From: Coraliomargarita algicola
Lineage (GTDB): Bacteria; Verrucomicrobiota; Verrucomicrobiia; Opitutales; Coraliomargaritaceae
Length of the DNA stretch: 64,000 nucleotides
NCBI RefSeq assembly: GCF_033878955.1
Contig: NZ_CP138858.1
Coordinates: 1,116,001-1,180,000 of the forward strand
Reading direction: 5' to 3'
Under the pieces are notes generated by a model. It did not search any database, was not told the DNA's origin, and saw only the letters and a list, made by a program, of their open reading frames with translations. The translations under genes were made by a program, and so were the position numbers. Below, one piece after another: positions 44,978 to 53,710 of this stretch. Position 1 is the stretch's first letter; each line of letters opens with the position of its first letter.

Positions 44978-45092
44978 TCGAACATCGAACATTGAACGTC
45001 CAACTTTGAACATTGAACAATCAGTGAGGTCGTGCGGCGGCCAAACTGATTATTCAAGATGAGGCGTTCGATGCTCAACGTTCCTCTATTGA
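44978..45092. repeat. dispersed GAACGTTC-type element with internal hairpin
   Basis: Units GAACATCGAACATTGAACGT and CCAACTTTGAACATTGAACA on the left face GCGTTCGATGCTCAACGTTC on the right. In between AATCAGT (45019-45025) pairs with ACTGATT (45045-45051). It fills the space between the Gfo/Idh gene and the SDR gene. Confidence 0.6.
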
Positions 45093-45105
45093 ATTTACAC
45101 AGACT

Positions 45106-45888
45106 ATGACTACTTCAAACAAACCTGTCGCATTCGTCACGGGGGGCTCGCGTGGCATCGGCTTCGGCTGCGCTTCGCAACTCGCTAAGCTTGGTTTCGA
45201 CATCGCTATCAATGGCATGCGCGACGAATCGGCACTGGCCGAGCCCATCGCTGCACTGAAAGCACTGGGCGCAGATGTTGTCTATTGCCAAGGCGACATC
45301 GGCTCAGCCGATGCCCGCAGCGCCATGCTGGATAAGATCAAAGCACACTTCGGCAAGCTTAACGTGTTGGTCAACAATGCAGGCGTGGCCCCTAAGGAAC
45401 GCAAGGACATCTTGGAAGCCACCGAAGAGAGCTTCGACTATGTCGTCGGCACCAATGTTAAAGGCCCCTACTTCCTGAGCCAAGCCGCCGCCAATTGGAT
45501 GATTGAACAAAAAGCCGCCGACACGGAGGGCTTTTACGCCATCATCAATGTCGGCTCCATCTCGGCCACTGTCGTTTCAGTCAACCGCGGTGAATACTGC
45601 GTCTCTAAGGCCGGGATCGCAATGATGTCGCAACTCTTTGCGGCACGTCTCGGTGAGTTCGGTATTCCGGTGTATGAGATCCGCCCAGGCGTGATCAAGA
45701 CCGACATGACCAGCGGCGTCACAGACAAGTATGACGCACTCATCGAAGACGGGCTCTGCGTAACCAAACGCTGGGGCTTCCCGGACGACATCGGTAAAGC
45801 AGTGGGCTCCCTGGCATCGGGTGACTTCCCCTATTCGACAGGACAAGTCATCATGGTCGACGGCGGCCTCACCATGCCACGTCTATAA
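45106..45888 (+). CDS. 3-ketoacyl-ACP-reductase-like SDR
   Basis: 260 residues. TGGSRGIGFGCASQLA (cofactor), VLVNNAGVAP, NVGSISATV (Ser), EYCVSKAGIAMMSQ (Tyr-Lys) and GQVIMVDGGLTMPRL at the C-terminus, the FabG-like signature end. The annotated acyl-carrier substrate is only a family default; in this cluster a sugar or sugar-acid dehydrogenase is more likely. It is followed by a strong terminator closing the cluster. Confidence 0.88.
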   Translation: MTTSNKPVAFVTGGSRGIGFGCASQLAKLGFDIAINGMRDESALAEPIAALKALGADVVYCQGDIGSADARSAMLDKIKAHFGKLNVLVNNAGVAPKERKDILEATEESFDYVVGTNVKGPYFLSQAAANWMIEQKAADTEGFYAIINVGSISATVVSVNRGEYCVSKAGIAMMSQLFAARLGEFGIPVYEIRPGVIKTDMTSGVTDKYDALIEDGLCVTKRWGFPDDIGKAVGSLASGDFPYSTGQVIMVDGGLTMPRL

Positions 45889-45928
45889 AAACTAGGGCAA
45901 GGCCTCAGACACCAGTCAAACAATTCAC

Positions 45929-45968
45929 AAGCCGCCTTCCCTAGCATCGGAAGGCGGCTTTTATTTTT
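45929..45968 (+). terminator. rho-independent terminator after the SDR gene
   Basis: A perfect 12-bp stem, AAGCCGCCTTCC (45929-45940) with GGAAGGCGGCTT (45949-45960), has an 8-nt loop and is followed by TTATTTTT. Confidence 0.93.
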
Positions 45969-46048
45969 AACAGAAACAACATTCTGCCCGTTTGACATCG
46001 ATTGTTGGCGTGCCTTTTCCCATCTCCGCCCTTAGAACATCCCCTATC

Positions 46049-46516
46049 ATGCATATCACCCCTGAGATAAAAGCCGAAGCCACCACGATCCTAGAGCTTT
46101 GTAAGGGCGACTTAATGGCTGCCCTCAAAGTGGCGGAATCTCAACTCAACATTGTGTACACGCGCGCTCAGGTATTGATGAGCCTCGCAGGTATGGTCGT
46201 CACCGTCACAGGATTCTCCGGACGCCTAATCGCCGGCAGCAGCCCAGCCGCACAGCTGTTCATCGTGGCCGGACTTCTAGTATCCCTCAGTAGCGCAGCG
46301 TGGGTCTTTCGACGTGTCATGCGCGTGCAATGGATTACCACTCTTGCCAGTCAGGATAAAGAACACGCTCTCGAACAAGCACTGTACCGCCGTAATCGCA
46401 AAACGCGCGCTTATACCATCGGCGGCACACTGCTCTTCGTGGGCCTCCTGCTTTACGCCATTTCAATCGCCCTAATGTTAACCGATCCCGTTGCAATTGT
46501 GGGCCCCGTGCGATAG
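46049..46516 (+). CDS. hypothetical membrane protein
   Basis: 155 residues from the ATG at 46049 (MHITPEIKAE); an upstream in-frame ATG at 45992 lies close to the preceding terminator and is less likely. It has an N-terminal amphipathic helix (about 5-35), then three hydrophobic segments (about 42-57, 68-90, 128-150) separated by a basic cytoplasmic loop. Not recognised. The layout is reminiscent of small membrane effectors such as PycTM, but no partner gene is adjacent. It is convergent with dusB, 13 nt apart. Confidence 0.6.
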   Translation: MHITPEIKAEATTILELCKGDLMAALKVAESQLNIVYTRAQVLMSLAGMVVTVTGFSGRLIAGSSPAAQLFIVAGLLVSLSSAAWVFRRVMRVQWITTLASQDKEHALEQALYRRNRKTRAYTIGGTLLFVGLLLYAISIALMLTDPVAIVGPVR

Positions 46517-46529
46517 GCCCAACAACCCG

Positions 46530-47519
46530 CTACTCAGACTGCTCGATACGCGCTATGTGCATCTGCGCCACCCGTTCCAGATCTTCGATCTGGTTCACTT
46601 GACCGAGGGCACCACGAATCCTGCGCGAGCCCTCCATGCCTTTAGTGAGAGCGATAAACTTAGGACGCATCCAGCGCAAGTCGCTGTGTCGCTGCTCGCG
46701 AAAAGGTCGCGCCATAATTTTACGTGTGTAATCAATAATCGTATCCCAACGCTCAGCGATGCTTGGGGGCTCGGGTACCACGCCATGTTTCAAATAGTGC
46801 TTAATATCACGAAAGATCCAAGGGTAGCCCAGCGCCGCACGCCCGATCATTAAGCCCGCACAGCGGGTCTGCTCGCGAATGCGGATCACATCTTCAGCAC
46901 TGCTGATGTTGCCATTGCCAATCACCGGGATCGTCAACTCTTCAGCCACCTCCGCGATCACTGGCCAATTGGCATCGCCACGGTAGCCTTGCACCTTGGT
47001 ACGCCCGTGGATTGCGAGCGCTTGCGCGCCCTCGCCTTCCACGATGTGCCCGACTTCTTTGGCCACGATCGTATCATCATCCCAGCCGGTACGTATTTTT
47101 ACCGTTACAGGTGTATCCGGCACGGCTTTCACCACAGCACCCGTCACCTGCCCCAATTTCTTTGGATTGCGCAACATCGATGAGCCCGCATCCATGCAGA
47201 TCACACGATCCGCCGGACAACCAAAATTTATGTCAATAAAATCGGGCTGCAAGCGCTCTGTTAGCATGCGTGCTGCGGCAGCCATCGACTCCGGATTTGA
47301 GCCAAAGATCTGCACGCCCATAGGACGTTGCGCCTCCGTAAAGTCCACCGTCTCCCACAATTTCGGGTCCTCCCGAGTCAAGGCATCTGCCTGCACAAAC
47401 TCAGTCACCATCACATCCGCGCCCTGCTGCTTGCAGAACTCACGAAAAATGATGTCGGTAAATCGGGCCATCGGCGCGAGATACAACGGAAATTGCCCAT
47501 TTTGAAACCAAGGAAGCAT
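46530..47519 (-). CDS. dusB: tRNA-dihydrouridine synthase, DusB-like
   Basis: 329 residues, FMN TIM barrel. LYLAPMARFTD (FMN), VQIFGSNPESMA, DFIDINFGCPADRV with catalytic Cys101, VKIRTGWDDD, LAIHGRTKVQGYRG, IGNGNISSAEDV and LMIGRAALGYPWIF. It reduces uridine to dihydrouridine in tRNA D-loops. It is the last gene of a minus-strand unit with a 77-residue protein and a cobalamin-adenosyltransferase-like gene. Confidence 0.93.
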   Translation of the reverse strand: MLPWFQNGQFPLYLAPMARFTDIIFREFCKQQGADVMVTEFVQADALTREDPKLWETVDFTEAQRPMGVQIFGSNPESMAAAARMLTERLQPDFIDINFGCPADRVICMDAGSSMLRNPKKLGQVTGAVVKAVPDTPVTVKIRTGWDDDTIVAKEVGHIVEGEGAQALAIHGRTKVQGYRGDANWPVIAEVAEELTIPVIGNGNISSAEDVIRIREQTRCAGLMIGRAALGYPWIFRDIKHYLKHGVVPEPPSIAERWDTIIDYTRKIMARPFREQRHSDLRWMRPKFIALTKGMEGSRRIRGALGQVNQIEDLERVAQMHIARIEQSE

Positions 47520-47525
47520 AATCGT

Positions 47526-47759
47526 TTAAATTTTGTAGGCCTTCACCAAGGACTTCGCTTTTCGCTTCAAACTCGCGGGGGCCGACTTAGTCGTGGCTAG
47601 TTTTTCCAGCGCCTGAATCACGGCCTTGTCTGGCAAGAGATCTAGAATAAATGTTTCCTCTAGTATTTCGCCGAGCCGTTGCAGAGCTTTTTCACGGCTC
47701 TTCAGCTCCGCGTCATCTTGGCGAATTTGACTGATTAATATTTTTTCTTCGGCTGTCAT
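47526..47759 (-). CDS. small hypothetical helical protein
   Basis: 77 residues from the ATG at 47759 (MTAEEKILIS); the frame also extends upstream into the preceding gene, but that part is not expected to be translated. It is strongly charged and helical (REKALQRLGEILEETFILD, APASLKRKAKSLVKAYKI), lacks membrane segments, and is not recognised. It sits 16 nt after the adenosyltransferase-like gene and 6 nt before dusB. Confidence 0.55.
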   Translation of the reverse strand: MTAEEKILISQIRQDDAELKSREKALQRLGEILEETFILDLLPDKAVIQALEKLATTKSAPASLKRKAKSLVKAYKI

Positions 47760-47775
47760 ACTTAAATCGCAGGCA

Positions 47776-48339
47776 CTATTTTTTGGGAGAACTACGCACA
47801 CGGTAGCTTCCACTTTCAAATGGAATTTCTTTTTCCCCGCGTGAGCGATTAATGACAAGCGTTAAGGTAAAATAGTAATTACAGAGCACATTACAGAATC
47901 GATGCAACACATCGGGAATGTCTACCCCCTCGGTCTCATACAAGCGCACCATCAACCGAATCGCAACCTTCGCCGAAGAACTGGCGGCATTCAACTCGGG
48001 CACAGGCGAATGCCCACGCGGCAATATAAATCCCGACAAACAGTCGGCCACTGAATCGCGATGCGCGCCATAACGCTCACGAAGCCAAATTAAATCTTCC
48101 TCGCGCAAAGCACACTTACCACGAATCGAACCATTTAGATGGTAAATCATTGGCTGTAATTTTGCCAGCTCTGCAATCAGTTCTGGCAGGTTCTCGGGCA
48201 TCAGCGAAAGAATACCACCAAGTTGCCGACACATCGCATCCGTATGTATTTCATAATCACACTTAAGTGAACTTTCATAGATAAAGGGATAGCAAACTTC
48301 ATCGATGTTCTTGCTCAGTTTCGGTTTCATGTCATACAA
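47776..48339 (-). CDS. cobalamin adenosyltransferase-like protein (PduO type)
   Basis: 187 residues, helical. CLSGFILPRGHSPVPELNAAS, split around the PRG, matches the conserved FILPGGSPAAAALHLA region of PduO-type ATP:cob(I)alamin adenosyltransferases. LHRFCNVLCNYYFTLTLVINR matches their LNRLSDLLFVLARYANR region. The usual N-terminal glycine-rich ATP loop is not evident, so activity is uncertain. It lies 35 nt from a divergent BtuF-like binding protein, which supports a corrinoid link. Not a confident functional call. Confidence 0.55.
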   Translation of the reverse strand: MYDMKPKLSKNIDEVCYPFIYESSLKCDYEIHTDAMCRQLGGILSLMPENLPELIAELAKLQPMIYHLNGSIRGKCALREEDLIWLRERYGAHRDSVADCLSGFILPRGHSPVPELNAASSSAKVAIRLMVRLYETEGVDIPDVLHRFCNVLCNYYFTLTLVINRSRGEKEIPFESGSYRVRSSPKK

Positions 48340-48374
48340 AATATTTTCAAATTTACTAAAAGACGACCTTGTAT

Positions 48375-49493
48375 ATGCAACAGCTTTTGACCACTAGCCT
48401 AATATTGCTCTGGAGCATCGCATTCTGTCAGGCAGCGACGCCCACAGCCAGTTCGCTGGCATATGCACAGAATTTCGAACTCGTGGAGCACAGCGGCTAT
48501 CAACTATTGACGGTCAAAAACCTCTTTCGCAATTCCAGTCGCAGCCATCGCTACGCGCTCGTGCCGCGAGAGGCAGCACTGCCGAAGCAATTACCTCAAG
48601 ATGCGCTCGTCATTCGCACGCCCGTGCGACGAGTCGTCGTCATGGAGACCGTTTACATCGGCTACTTAGACGCCCTCGACCAACTCGATCGCATCGTGGG
48701 TGCCGCCACCGTCGATTTCATCAGTGAGCCTAGCATCCGCGAGCGCACACGTAACGGCTCAATTAAAACCATCCAAATCGGCCAAAGTTTAAACATCGAA
48801 AGTCTACTGCTACTACAGCCGGACTTAATCCTGACAAGTATCTCAGGCGATCCAAGCTTTGACGTGCCACCGAAACTCATCCGTTCCGGCCTGCCAGTCG
48901 TCATCACAGCCAGCTACATGGAACGCCACCCACTCGCACGCGCGGAATGGATCAAATTCTTGGCACCTTTTTTCGAAGTGTCCGAAAAGGCAAACGAAGT
49001 CTTTAAAGCATCCGCCCAGCGCTATGAAGCGCTGCGTGCATCCACTCAAAGCATACAAGAGCGCCCAAGCGTATTTTGCAGCGCCCCCTACTCTGGCACT
49101 TGGCACGTAGCGGGCGGCGATAGCTTCACCGCCCGAGCTATTAAAGACGCAGGTGGCCACTACCTCTGGTCCGACAACGACAGCCAAGGAGGCATTCCAC
49201 TGGACACCGAACGTGTCTTTCTCAAAGCCGCCGAAGCGGACTACTGGATCGACCCCAGCGCGTATCGCAGCTTGGCGGAGCTCTTCGCCGCGGACCCTCG
49301 CTTTACCAAATTTCGCGCCACACAGATTGGGCAGGTTTACAACAACACCCGCCAAGTCGGCCCGCACGGCGGCAACAATATTTGGGAGCGCGGGATCGTG
49401 CATCCAGAAGAAATACTTGCCGATCTCATCAAGATCTTCCACCCAGAGCGACTGCCCGAACACGAACTGATCTATTACGAAAATTTAAAATAA
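48375..49493 (+). CDS. periplasmic binding protein, BtuF/FhuD-like (TroA fold)
   Basis: 372 residues from the ATG at 48375, giving signal peptide MQQLLTTSLILLWSIAFCQA. RRVVVMETVYIGYLDALDQLDRIVGA, read in parts, then NIESLLLLQPDLIL and YWIDPSAYRSLAELFAADPRF, and NIWERGIVHPEEILADLIKIFHPE at the end are typical of vitamin B12 or iron-siderophore binding proteins. No permease or ATPase gene is adjacent. A TTG at 48369 is an alternative start. The SNF2 helicase begins 1 nt after its stop. Confidence 0.82.
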   Translation: MQQLLTTSLILLWSIAFCQAATPTASSLAYAQNFELVEHSGYQLLTVKNLFRNSSRSHRYALVPREAALPKQLPQDALVIRTPVRRVVVMETVYIGYLDALDQLDRIVGAATVDFISEPSIRERTRNGSIKTIQIGQSLNIESLLLLQPDLILTSISGDPSFDVPPKLIRSGLPVVITASYMERHPLARAEWIKFLAPFFEVSEKANEVFKASAQRYEALRASTQSIQERPSVFCSAPYSGTWHVAGGDSFTARAIKDAGGHYLWSDNDSQGGIPLDTERVFLKAAEADYWIDPSAYRSLAELFAADPRFTKFRATQIGQVYNNTRQVGPHGGNNIWERGIVHPEEILADLIKIFHPERLPEHELIYYENLK

Positions 49494-49494
49494 C

Positions 49495-52400
49495 ATGGAG
49501 TCTTACCGACCGAACCAAGCTTTCGAATTGCAGTATCCAGAATGGAACGATTGGCATGCGACGACTTTAAAAGAAATTTCCGCCCCCAAAACACTCGAAC
49601 AGGGATGCATGCTTTTCGTGGATGGTCAGGTGAGCGGTCTAAAACCCCAGCCAGATCAAAAGGGCTTTGAGGCCAGGGTGCGTGCCGACAAAGAATACAC
49701 ACTTACCCTGCAGAGATTGCCCAATAAAAACCCGACTTGGCAGTGTGAATGTAATCGGGGCAATAAAGCGGCACCCTGCGAGCACACAGTCGCGACATTA
49801 GCCGCGCTGGCCTACATCTTTCATCAATATAATTTTATAAATCTAAGCCCCATCCAGGCCAATATAGACCTACTCGCTCGAAGCATTGACCTCAGCTCGA
49901 AAACCAGCCGGAAGCAACTGACTCGACTTCGCCTCGAGCCCCATAACCAAAAGACCGCCATCGTTCGAGGAAACGCGGCCCTCCCCCAAGAATTATGCTA
50001 TCAAGTGAACCCTTACTGTCACTTGAACTCAAAAGCGAAAACTTGTCTTCAACTCCCCCCCTACGATGAATGGGGTGCAGTAATCGATCTGCACCGCTAT
50101 GCCACAGAAAAGCAGATCCAGTTCGAAGCGGAAACGAGCCCCAAGCAGTACATTGAGATTCGACCGCAGATCGGAATTATCCATCCTGAAATCTCCTTCG
50201 ACTATGCGTCCAAAAAACAATTGGTGATAGTAGACTCTACATTCAAAGAAGAGAAGGCTGATTCAGTCGTCGAATATTTCTCCGATGAAGGCGTGCTCTT
50301 GTCCGACGGCACACTCGCGGAAGTCGCCATCGAGGACATTGAATACCTCCTCGACACCTTCGAGCCCGCCACAGACCATTATGAATCCGGGGAAACAGCC
50401 GCCATCGGCATTTCCCCAGAAAACTTCAACAGACTCGCCCTCGCACTCGACAGCCAGCAGCGCACAAAGCTAAGAAAGGCTAATTTCGCACGAAATGGAG
50501 TTCCCGTTATTCTTGAACCCGGCAATGCTGATAGCACGCCACTCAAACTATCGCTGCGAATTAAGTCCCCCAGTAAGTCCAGGAAGAGTGACTACGCTTA
50601 CTCTTTGGACGCCACTGTGGATCAGCATTTAGTGGATACCTCCAGCTTCATCTCTGGCTGGTGGGATCTAGCCAATAAAGCCGCAAAGGACGTCCCCCTA
50701 ATGGGCAGCAATTTACGCATTCGCAAGTTGCTCGAAATTTCAAACAAACTACCGCTGCTCCCGAACACCAAGGAACGCTATGCTTTAATCGATGCGATGC
50801 TGGAATGTCCCAGCTTTAAGAAGCCCGAATTCCGCAAGGCTGCCAAACGTTTTTTAAAGTCGATCGAATCCAACTACTGTCGCGGAAATGAGACAATTCC
50901 GATGATTTTCAAGAATGGCAGTAAGCGAGGCTCCACCCAATCTCCTTGGCGACAAGTGCAGCTCCCCATGGCTGCCATCCTACAAATCATTACAGAGTTA
51001 AATCTGGTTAGCAGCACATACGCTAGCAAGCGAAAGCGTTCGGACAGTAAGCAAGATGAGCTCGCTATCTTACAGCGGCTCGCCTTGGTCTGCGATGCCA
51101 ACGAGATCGAGCTCTCCGTGGACGGGCAGCCGCTGGAGTCTGTCGCGATCGACATCGACATCGCAGTCATGTCCGATGCCAAACTCGACTGGTTTGAGCT
51201 CAAGGCAGAAATTCGTTGCGGCGAAGCGACCATACCACGCGCTCAATGGGAACTGCTGCTGCAAGGGCAACTCTTAATTAAGATCAATGGCCGCACCGTC
51301 ATTCCGCGGCTCGACAAGGAAGCCGCCGTGCGACAGCTCATCGCCCTGGTCCCCGATCTCGCTAAGGGTTCCAAGCACAAGCATGACGAAGCCATCGGCA
51401 GGGCCTCGCGCTTGGACATGCTGCAATGGATCGCCCTCCGGCGCGAAGGTGCCCATGTGCAGCTGCCTCCGGCAGCCGAAACAATCTTCAATGCCTTGCT
51501 CACATTCGAAGGCATCCCCAAGCGCCCACTTCCACGCAGCATTCAGGCAAAGCTGCGTGACTACCAAAAGCACGGCTACGATTGGCTGGTATTTCTATAC
51601 GAGCACCGCTTTGGAGCCTGCTTGGCAGATGACATGGGGCTAGGTAAAACCCTTCAAGCGATCACATTCCTCACTTATGTTAAAAATCACACCAAGACTC
51701 GCACACGCTTCCTGGTGGTAGTGCCCCCCAGCCTACTCTTTAACTGGCGCAACGAGTTTGATCAATTTTCCCCGAAAATAAAGATTGCGGAATACGCAGG
51801 CACAAAGCGCGACTTCACCAGCTGCAAAAAGGCCGACCTCATTCTAACGACCTACGACATCCTCCGCCGCGACATAAAAATAATTGCAGCGGAGCACTTC
51901 GAAGCAGTCGTCTTTGACGAAGCACAAACGCTCAAAAATCACACTTCACGCCGCACTAAAGCCGCCCACCGCTTAAATCGACGCTTCACACTTTGCCTCA
52001 CAGGCACGCCCATGGAAAATCATCCCGGCGAATTTCACACCATTATGGAACTGGCGCTTCCAGGGCTGATGGGCAGCTACGATGCTTTTCAAAAAGATCT
52101 ACGCGAAGGCAACCGGACGCCCCTGCGCCGCGCACAGCCCTTCTTGCTGCGACGGACCAAGAGCGCCATCCTCAAAGAGCTACCGCCCAAGCAAGAGACG
52201 GATCTCTATCTCGACATGAGCAAAGAGCAAAAAGAGATCTACACCCGCACCGTTGGCGAGGTGCGTGAAGAAGTGCTCTCCGCCTACCAAGAAAAGACCA
52301 AATCGCAAGCAGGCATCGTCGCGCTCGCCGCGCTGACTCGCCTACGGCAGACTTGTGTCTCCCCCGAACTGCTGGGTAAGCCCATGAAAAAGCCAGCACC

Positions 52401-52926
52401 AAAGATCGACTATCTAAACAACAAGTTAGCCGAACTTGTAGACGAAGGACACTCCGCCCTAGTCTTTTCGCAGTTTATCGGCAGCCTCGACTGCATCGAA
52501 AACGCCCTCATAGCACAAGGTCTGGCCCCGCTCCGACTCGACGGCTCAACCCCCACCACCAAGCGTACACAGTTGGTCGAAACGTTTCAAAAATCAAAGA
52601 CGCCACAGGTATTTTTAATCAGCCTCAGAGCTGGAGGCGTCGGACTCAACCTAACGAACGCCAGTTATGTAATACACGTAGATCCTTGGTGGAACCCCGC
52701 CGTCGAAAACCAGGCCAGCGATCGTGCCCATCGCATCGGACAAAAGCAGACCGTCTTTATACAACGCCTACTCATGCGCCACACCGTCGAAGAAAAAATC
52801 ATGGTACTCAAGAAGCGTAAACAAGCACTGTTTGAATCGATCGTAAACGAGGGCAGTTCCGGTAAAAAAGGTCAGGCGCTCATCAGCAAAGAAGACTTCC
52901 AGTTTCTACTGTCTGAAGAAACTTAG
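49495..52926 (+). CDS. SNF2-family DEAD/DEAH helicase with SWIM zinc finger
   Basis: 1143 residues. A SWIM motif (WQCECNRGNKAAPCEHTVA, about 81-99) precedes a long linker, then the SNF2 ATPase from about 690: DYQKHGYDWLVFLYEHRFGACLADDMGLGKTLQAI (Walker A), VFDEAQTLKN (Walker B, DEAQ), LTGTPMEN, LRRTKSAILKELPPKQE, and in the second lobe LRLDGSTPT, FLISLRAGGVGLNLT and HVDPWWNPAVENQASDRAHRIGQ, the terminal motif VI. These translocases remodel protein-DNA complexes; bacterial ones are often tied to transcription or defence. It starts 1 nt after the binding protein. Confidence 0.92.
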   Translation: MESYRPNQAFELQYPEWNDWHATTLKEISAPKTLEQGCMLFVDGQVSGLKPQPDQKGFEARVRADKEYTLTLQRLPNKNPTWQCECNRGNKAAPCEHTVATLAALAYIFHQYNFINLSPIQANIDLLARSIDLSSKTSRKQLTRLRLEPHNQKTAIVRGNAALPQELCYQVNPYCHLNSKAKTCLQLPPYDEWGAVIDLHRYATEKQIQFEAETSPKQYIEIRPQIGIIHPEISFDYASKKQLVIVDSTFKEEKADSVVEYFSDEGVLLSDGTLAEVAIEDIEYLLDTFEPATDHYESGETAAIGISPENFNRLALALDSQQRTKLRKANFARNGVPVILEPGNADSTPLKLSLRIKSPSKSRKSDYAYSLDATVDQHLVDTSSFISGWWDLANKAAKDVPLMGSNLRIRKLLEISNKLPLLPNTKERYALIDAMLECPSFKKPEFRKAAKRFLKSIESNYCRGNETIPMIFKNGSKRGSTQSPWRQVQLPMAAILQIITELNLVSSTYASKRKRSDSKQDELAILQRLALVCDANEIELSVDGQPLESVAIDIDIAVMSDAKLDWFELKAEIRCGEATIPRAQWELLLQGQLLIKINGRTVIPRLDKEAAVRQLIALVPDLAKGSKHKHDEAIGRASRLDMLQWIALRREGAHVQLPPAAETIFNALLTFEGIPKRPLPRSIQAKLRDYQKHGYDWLVFLYEHRFGACLADDMGLGKTLQAITFLTYVKNHTKTRTRFLVVVPPSLLFNWRNEFDQFSPKIKIAEYAGTKRDFTSCKKADLILTTYDILRRDIKIIAAEHFEAVVFDEAQTLKNHTSRRTKAAHRLNRRFTLCLTGTPMENHPGEFHTIMELALPGLMGSYDAFQKDLREGNRTPLRRAQPFLLRRTKSAILKELPPKQETDLYLDMSKEQKEIYTRTVGEVREEVLSAYQEKTKSQAGIVALAALTRLRQTCVSPELLGKPMKKPAPKIDYLNNKLAELVDEGHSALVFSQFIGSLDCIENALIAQGLAPLRLDGSTPTTKRTQLVETFQKSKTPQVFLISLRAGGVGLNLTNASYVIHVDPWWNPAVENQASDRAHRIGQKQTVFIQRLLMRHTVEEKIMVLKKRKQALFESIVNEGSSGKKGQALISKEDFQFLLSEET

Positions 52927-52940
52927 AGCCATTTGGTAGG

Positions 52941-52971
52941 CGAACGTGCGAAGATTGAACATCGAACAATC
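52941..52971. repeat. dispersed GAACGTT-type repeat, short copy
   Basis: CGAACGTGCGAAGATTGAAC followed by ATCGAACAATC, 15 nt after the SNF2 stop; shares the GAACAT(C)GAACA units of the copy at 44978. Confidence 0.5.
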
Positions 52972-53219
52972 CTAGAAAGTAGTTGAACCGTGATTCAACC
53001 TTCATCCGGCAGTCGGCTTAGGATCGATCATTTTAAACCGTTGATTTACATTAATTTGCGCTAATATGACTTGTCGCCAAATTGGCGAATTAAAATTGGA
53101 ATTAATAAAAGACACCTCTAATTCTTAAGCGCACAACCAGCAGCGGTTGATGTCGTTCTAATTAACGAAAATTAACGTAATTAACGGTTCGACTCATTTT
53201 TTTAGGTTTAAGCGCAAAT

Positions 53220-53305
53220 TCAATGTTCGACGTCCCCCGTACCTCCGCTCCAACACAGACTCATTCAAAATTCGATGTTGAACGTTGGACGTTCGACATT
53301 CCCCA
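53220..53305. repeat. dispersed GACGTTC-type element
   Basis: TTCAATGTTCGACGTCC opens it, and ATTCGATGTTGAACGTTGG with ACGTTCGACATTCC closes it about 50 nt later. Same family as the elements at 20514, 44978 and 62988. Confidence 0.6.
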
Positions 53306-53368
53306 TCCCCCCGTTCCCCCTGTAAATGTCCTAGCTTCCGTAGTGTGCCAGACAGAGCAGTCAGAAGA

Positions 53369-53473
53369 CAGAGGCCAGCTGTGAATATCAATAATTTATC
53401 GCACTTCCCGTCTCGTCAAAATGGCGCATGCCGTGATCTTCATAACGAACGGATTCACAGTGCCTGGCCTCTG
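53369..53473. repeat. 18-bp inverted repeat upstream of hsdR
   Basis: CAGAGGCCAGCTGTGAAT (53369-53386) is complementary to ATTCACAG-CTGGCCTCTG (53453-53473), interrupted only by TGC at 53461-53463. The 66-nt interior is not self-explanatory. It could be an RNA hairpin, a protein-binding site or the remnant of a small mobile element. Confidence 0.55.
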
Positions 53474-53710
53474 ATTTCTGAATTAAGGATCATGTATCCT
53501 TAGAATTGGCATAAATCACTAACGCCGAATATCACTCCTTGGCTCTGCTTTGCTCTTGATGACCTGTTGATATAACGCAACGTAATACGGAATTACGCTT
53601 CAGCTAGAAAACAGACGTATCCAAGATAAGACGAAACTGAATGCCTCATCACAATTACAAAGATAACGCCCCAGTCAACTTGCCCTCGACAGACTCACCA
53701 AGCTAGCAGC

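Larger units (their letters stand above)
52927..53710. other. 784-nt intergenic region with repeats before the restriction locus
   Basis: No gene is supported. It contains two copies of the dispersed GAACGTT-type repeat (52941-52971, 53220-53305), a perfect 7-bp palindrome TCGCCAA-A-TTGGCGA (53074-53088), an AATTAACG-rich stretch near 53157-53190, and a long inverted repeat (53369-53473). The promoter of hsdR must lie near its 3' end but is not obvious. Confidence 0.6.

Noticed and set aside
46049..46516. Possible Pycsar (PycTM-like) membrane effector
   Set aside because: Only the topology is reminiscent. No nucleotide cyclase or other signalling partner gene lies nearby.
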